Source: Deltaproteobacteria bacterium
GTDB lineage: Bacteria > Myxococcota_A > UBA9160 > UBA4427
NCBI GenBank assembly: GCA_029261855.1
Contig: JAJDAN010000003.1
Coordinates: forward strand, 142,819-206,818
DNA length: 64,000 bases
Reading direction: 5' to 3'
Part shown: positions 60,979-64,000 of the stretch, piece after piece
Layout of the letters: the number at the start of each line of letters is the position of its first letter
Numbering within the stretch: the stretch's first letter is position 1
The notes under the pieces: generated by a model
What the model was told of the DNA's origin: nothing
Databases searched by the model: none
Seen by the model: the letters and a program-made list of their open reading frames with translations, nothing else
Program-made: the position numbers and the translations under genes

Positions 60979-62078
60979 CGACGAGCCACCTGCCCCGCCA
61001 CCGCCTCTTCGGCTCCGAGGGTCATGACCGCTGCTGCGGTCACGAAGGTCGGGCTGGTGATGCAGTGGTGTCCCGACCAGGATCCGTCGGCGTTCTGGGT
61101 CGCCGAGAGCTGCGTCGCGATCTTTCGGTTCCACACCTTCCAGTCGTCGCCTCCCGTCTCGGCCATGGTGTCGGAGATCATCATGTAGCTGAGCATCTCC
61201 TCTCCTCCGACCGATCCGAAGCCGGCGATGAGGGCGTCGCTGCGACCGCGCACGGCGTCGGCTGTCGCCTCGGCAGCCTCTTCCGCCAGCTGCTTCGACT
61301 CGCCCTTCGTCCGCTTGGCGGCGTCGCGGTTGTTCTGCAGGCTGGCCGCCGCGGCGTAGAGGTCGACTCCCGCACCGGCGCTGGCGTCCAGGGAGCCCGT
61401 CTTCGTGTCGACGAGCTTGCGCTGGTAGTCGTCACTGCGCGCCAGGGTCTCGGGGGCGATGGCCTTGCCCAGGTCCTGCGCCTGATTGAGGCTGCGTACA
61501 GCGACGGAGGTGCTGAGCACCGGCGCCCAGCCGTCTGCATCGAAGCTGCCATCGGCCTTCTGTGCCGCGACGACCTTGCTGAGAACCTTGTCGTAGGCGA
61601 CGGCAACCCGCGTCGGGTCTCCCGACTGCGGGTTCTCCGAGATCTCGCCGAGCATCATCGCTGCAAAGTGTGTGTCGACGTTGCGCCCGAGCTTGTGCTG
61701 GGGCTGCGTGCCTTCGGGACCCTGCAGCCGCGCCCCCTCACTCGGCGACGCTTCGACGGTGCGCACCACGAAATCGATGCCGCGCGCGATCGCCTGCCCG
61801 TGTACCGGCTCGCCGGCGGCATCCCGGATCAACGCCATGACGACCAGGCTGGTCGTCGCGACGTCCGACGTCTGTGCGGCACCGGCGCTCCCCCAGGACC
61901 CCGCCCCCCAGCCGCCGTCGGCGTTCTGGTTCTGGACGAGCCAGCGTGCACCCTGGCCGCGGGCCTCGTCGGGCGCCGTCGCGGCAGCGGCCGGGCCGGC
62001 GGCCAGAGCCAGCACCGCAGCCGCGGCCACCATCCAGACGCCGGGCGCCGTCGTTCGAAGGATTCTCGTTTGGAACAT
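60975..62078 (-). CDS. Secreted prenyltransferase/squalene-cyclase-repeat protein
   Basis: A 367-residue exported paralog-like toroid protein. The signal peptide (PGVWMVAAAAVLALAAGPAA) precedes repeats WLVQNQNADGGWGAGSWGS, AAQKADGSFDADGWAPVL and LSATQNADGSWSGHHCITSP, all QW-type. Helical segments LDASAGAGVDLYAAAASLQN and EEMLSYMMISDTMAE lie between. No catalytic acid triad is evident. The ATG has AGGAG upstream. It is the first of the two toroid genes, and the 129 bases before it hold the likely promoter. Function is unknown. The His/Cys pair HHC near the end could bind a metal. Confidence 0.82.
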   Translation of the reverse strand: MFQTRILRTTAPGVWMVAAAAVLALAAGPAAAATAPDEARGQGARWLVQNQNADGGWGAGSWGSAGAAQTSDVATTSLVVMALIRDAAGEPVHGQAIARGIDFVVRTVEASPSEGARLQGPEGTQPQHKLGRNVDTHFAAMMLGEISENPQSGDPTRVAVAYDKVLSKVVAAQKADGSFDADGWAPVLSTSVAVRSLNQAQDLGKAIAPETLARSDDYQRKLVDTKTGSLDASAGAGVDLYAAAASLQNNRDAAKRTKGESKQLAEEAAEATADAVRGRSDALIAGFGSVGGEEMLSYMMISDTMAETGGDDWKVWNRKIATQLSATQNADGSWSGHHCITSPTFVTAAAVMTLGAEEAVAGQVARR

Positions 62079-62207
62079 GCTCGTTCTCCTCGTGGGAGCG
62101 CCCTACGAGCGCTCGGTTCGGAGAGAAGGACCCGGGGAGCCTCCGTCGGGTTCGCTGCAGCGTGTAACCACTTTGTAAACGGAAGCGCGGGCGCACGCGG
62201 GCTGGGA

Positions 62208-62831
62208 TCAGCCGCCCCAACGGTCCCAGTGCATGCTCTCGGACGCCGGTGCACGCCGGGGGCGCCCCCACTTTCCGAGCGGATGCCCCACCGGGATCAT
62301 GGCGATGGTCTCGGCGGTTTCGGGCAGCCCGAGCGCTTCGCGCACCTGCGCTTCCCGGAACTTGTGGATCGTCGTGAGCGTTGCCCCCAAGCCGCGGGAG
62401 CGGGCGGCCAGCAGCAGATTCTGGACGGCAGGGAAGATCGACCCCCAGTAGGACGCGGCCTGCGCGGCGCTGCTCGGCGCCGGTCGCGTCATCACGGGAA
62501 CGATGATCGCGGGCGCCCCGCCCATGTGCTCGACGAGATGCATGGCGTTCTGGTAGACGCGCCGCGTGGCGTCGTCGACGTCGGGATTCGCCAGCACGCC
62601 GTCGCGGATGATCTCGTTGCCGGCGTCGCCGTAGATCGCGCCCAGCTGCGCGCGCTGCGCCGGGTCGGTCACTACGACGAACGCCCATTCCTGGCGGTTG
62701 CCGCCGCTGGCGGCCATGGTCGCCGCCTCGACGATGAATTCCAGGTCGGCGCGAGAGACCGGATCCGGTTTGAGCCGACGCATCGCCCGCGTACTGAAGA
62801 GCGCCTCGCGCAGTGACAGCTCGTCGCTCAC
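62208..62831 (-). CDS. Nitroreductase-family flavoprotein
   Basis: A 207-residue FMN-dependent nitroreductase-fold protein. ALFSTRAMRRLKPDPVSRAD is the usual N-terminal helix, followed by FIVEAATMAASGGNRQEWAF with the flavin-contacting SGGNRQ, SIFPAVQNLLLAARSRGLGA, and PETAETIAMIPVGHPLGKWG at the end. It is cytosolic and uses NAD(P)H; the acceptor is unknown. GTG 62831 overlaps the stop of the SnoaL-like gene (GTGA), so the two are coupled. Confidence 0.92.
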   Translation of the reverse strand: MSDELSLREALFSTRAMRRLKPDPVSRADLEFIVEAATMAASGGNRQEWAFVVVTDPAQRAQLGAIYGDAGNEIIRDGVLANPDVDDATRRVYQNAMHLVEHMGGAPAIIVPVMTRPAPSSAAQAASYWGSIFPAVQNLLLAARSRGLGATLTTIHKFREAQVREALGLPETAETIAMIPVGHPLGKWGRPRRAPASESMHWDRWGG

Positions 62832-63214
62832 TTTGCCAGGGCCCCGACGCGGCGCGCACGAAACTTCCACCCGCTGCCTTCGCGCACCAGCTCGTCGTGA
62901 TAGCCGGCCAGGATCACGTTCGTCCCGCCGTCGGTGGGCACCTGGAAGCTGAGGAAGCATCTGTGGTGCATGACGGCGCCATCGGGCTCGAACAGGTGGT
63001 TGTCGGTGAAGTGCATCGAGCCGGGATAGTCCTTGCCGAACTGCTCGCTGAAGGCGACGAGCGCCGCGCGCCCCTGGGCCTTGCCCACGGTGCCCTCGAA
63101 GAGACCGTCGGCCGTGAAGGTGTCGGCCCACTTCTCGGACTCGCCGGTATCGATGTAATAGTTGTAGGCGGCACACAGATCGAGAATCGCCATGCGGTCG
63201 TCGAGCGAGATCAT
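62828..63214 (-). CDS. SnoaL-like / NTF2-fold protein
   Basis: A 128-residue NTF2-like cone fold. MISLDDRMAILDLCAAYNYY is the standard first helix, followed by ADTFTADGLFEGTVGKAQGR, HFTDNHLFEPDGAVMHHRCF and the final strands AGYHDELVREGSGWKFRARR. The family includes ketosteroid isomerases, SnoaL cyclases and small hydroxylation subunits. His and Tyr/Asp positions in the pocket do not decide the activity. ATG 63214 has GGAGGA upstream. It is co-translated with the nitroreductase. Confidence 0.87.
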   Translation of the reverse strand: MISLDDRMAILDLCAAYNYYIDTGESEKWADTFTADGLFEGTVGKAQGRAALVAFSEQFGKDYPGSMHFTDNHLFEPDGAVMHHRCFLSFQVPTDGGTNVILAGYHDELVREGSGWKFRARRVGALAK

Positions 63215-63232
63215 GCGGTCGTCCTCCCGCGC

Positions 63233-63281
63233 TGTCGGGTGTCGGGTGTCTGATGTCGGGTGTCGAGTGTCGAGTGTCGAG
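63233..63281. repeat. Heptameric tandem repeat (TGTCGGG-type, 7 copies)
   Basis: Seven consecutive 7-base units starting TGTC fill 63233-63281: three TGTCGGG, one TGTCTGA and three TGTCGAG. They lie between divergent genes (the SnoaL-like gene at 63214 and the partial gene at 63337), in the region where their promoters should be. Copy-number change could affect transcription. Confidence 0.92.
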
Positions 63282-63336
63282 CGAAGTCTATCGCGATCTC
63301 GCCGTCGCCATCCCCCCGAGCTAGCGTCGGCCATCT

Positions 63337-64000
63337 ATGCGGCTCCCCCTGCTCGCCGCGCTTCTGGTCGCGATCCTCGCGATCGCCGGGGGCTTCCAGG
63401 CGCGAGCGCAGTCCCAGGACCTGCTTTCCGACACGCTGCTGCGCGAGGTCGAGCGGGTCGAGGCCGCCTACCCTGGCCTGATCCAGTACGGCGACCGCCA
63501 GGGTGGCCGCGTGGTTGCCGGCGTCAACGAGGCTGCACTGCGGCAGCTACTGGACGAGCTTGCCGCGGGCACGTTCACGCCCGACACCGAAGCGGCCTTG
63601 CAGCTGATGATCCAGGGGCTCTCGCGACAGACGGGAACCCTGGGCGCGCTCGGCCGCAACATCACCCAGGACATCAGCGGCGCGGCGGCGTCCAGCGGCG
63701 AGCCCGCAGTCGTACGAGGCGTCACGGCCGTGCTCTTCGAAGTCATGGAGGACCTCGCACATCCCTATTCCATCCTGGCCCAGGACCTGCTTTCCGAGAA
63801 GATGCGATGCGGCGCGGCGGCCGCCGGTGACAGCGCACTGGTTCAGGAAATTGCGACCCAGACCAGCCCCGACCGCGCCTGGGGCAACCTGAGCCTGACG
63901 GACGGCACCACCGCCGACCGCTACGGGCTGCATGCCGCGGCCGACCTCTATTCCGTGATCGCGCGCGGTCCGGTCGTGATCGCCACCGGGTACTTCGGAA
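63337..64000 (+). CDS. Hypothetical exported protein, N-terminal part (cut by window edge)
   Basis: The first 221 codons of an open frame. The N-terminus is a clear signal peptide (RLPLLAALLVAILAIAGGFQ, cut near ARAQS). The mature part is helical with a low Cys count: LLREVERVEAAYPGLIQYGD, then AALQLMIQGLSRQTGTLGAL and VVRGVTAVLFEVMEDLAHPY. A later MRCGAAAAGD precedes a TSPDRAWGNLSLTDG segment. I do not recognise the family, and the rest lies beyond the window. The start ATG is not preceded by a strong ribosome site. Confidence 0.72.
   Translation, partial: MRLPLLAALLVAILAIAGGFQARAQSQDLLSDTLLREVERVEAAYPGLIQYGDRQGGRVVAGVNEAALRQLLDELAAGTFTPDTEAALQLMIQGLSRQTGTLGALGRNITQDISGAAASSGEPAVVRGVTAVLFEVMEDLAHPYSILAQDLLSEKMRCGAAAAGDSALVQEIATQTSPDRAWGNLSLTDGTTADRYGLHAAADLYSVIARGPVVIATGYFG

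Overview
This is a GC-rich, densely packed window from a Gram-negative bacterium with an outer membrane. TamA/TamB assembly proteins, TolC-like outer-membrane factors, many lipoproteins, secreted proteins with PEP-CTERM sorting tails and a Tat-type signal all support this. Many genes start with GTG, and stops and starts often overlap (ATGA, GTGA, TGATG). The mix of selenoproteins, PEP-CTERM proteins, CotH-kinase-like proteins, F420-type LLM oxidoreductase, P450 and many SDR/MDR dehydrogenases suggests a Deltaproteobacteria-sensu-lato lineage such as Myxococcota or Binatota. That placement is inference. No rRNA, tRNA, CRISPR array or transposase gene was seen.

Layout. 1-7000: two divergent oxidoreductase operons. 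The minus one carries an SDR, a zinc-free MDR, a P450 and a truncated penicillin-acylase-type hydrolase; the plus one carries an SDR, a TPR lipoprotein and an LLM oxidoreductase. 7062-15120: secreted and cytosolic hydrolases, a DUF3313 lipoprotein, a Sec-containing peroxiredoxin-like protein read through an in-frame UGA, peptide deformylase, an SDR, a sulfotransferase and a DUF1214 protein. 15134-24659: two CotH-kinase/lamin-tail proteins flank a PEP-CTERM protein, next to a tight four-gene operon of VTC-domain polyphosphate polymerase, DUF4956 membrane protein, HlyD-like adaptor and TolC-like lipoprotein. 24824-31906: a DUF3616 protein, a selenium-binding/methanethiol-oxidase protein followed by a SCO1-MauG fusion, and a DUF6351 protein. 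31916-43155: small enzymes, an ASST-like/SUMF-ThuA pair, a beta-lactamase-fold hydrolase, an MDR enzyme, a hydrolase with an apparent Cys nucleophile, a DUF2092 lipoprotein and a Gly/Tyr-rich secreted protein. 43178-50394: acyl-CoA ligase, TamA, TamB. 50391-50533: a small element with terminal inverted repeats. 50583-54202: a second, divergent copy of the VTC/DUF4956/HlyD/TolC operon. 54415-64000: Rieske protein, thioesterase, HD-domain protein coupled to a second selenoprotein, an SDR, a two-gene unit of unknown function, two secreted alpha/alpha-toroid proteins, a nitroreductase, a SnoaL-like protein and a partial secreted protein.

The two most notable themes are these. (1) A polyphosphate-polymerase cassette with a periplasmic adaptor and outer-membrane factor but no ATPase or RND pump occurs twice; one copy sits beside CotH kinases. 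It is a candidate envelope-spanning polyphosphate system. (2) Two unrelated thioredoxin-fold selenoproteins carry SECIS-like hairpins placed at exactly the same distance from the UGA. A third theme is short tandem DNA repeats clustered at gene edges and in signal-peptide regions.
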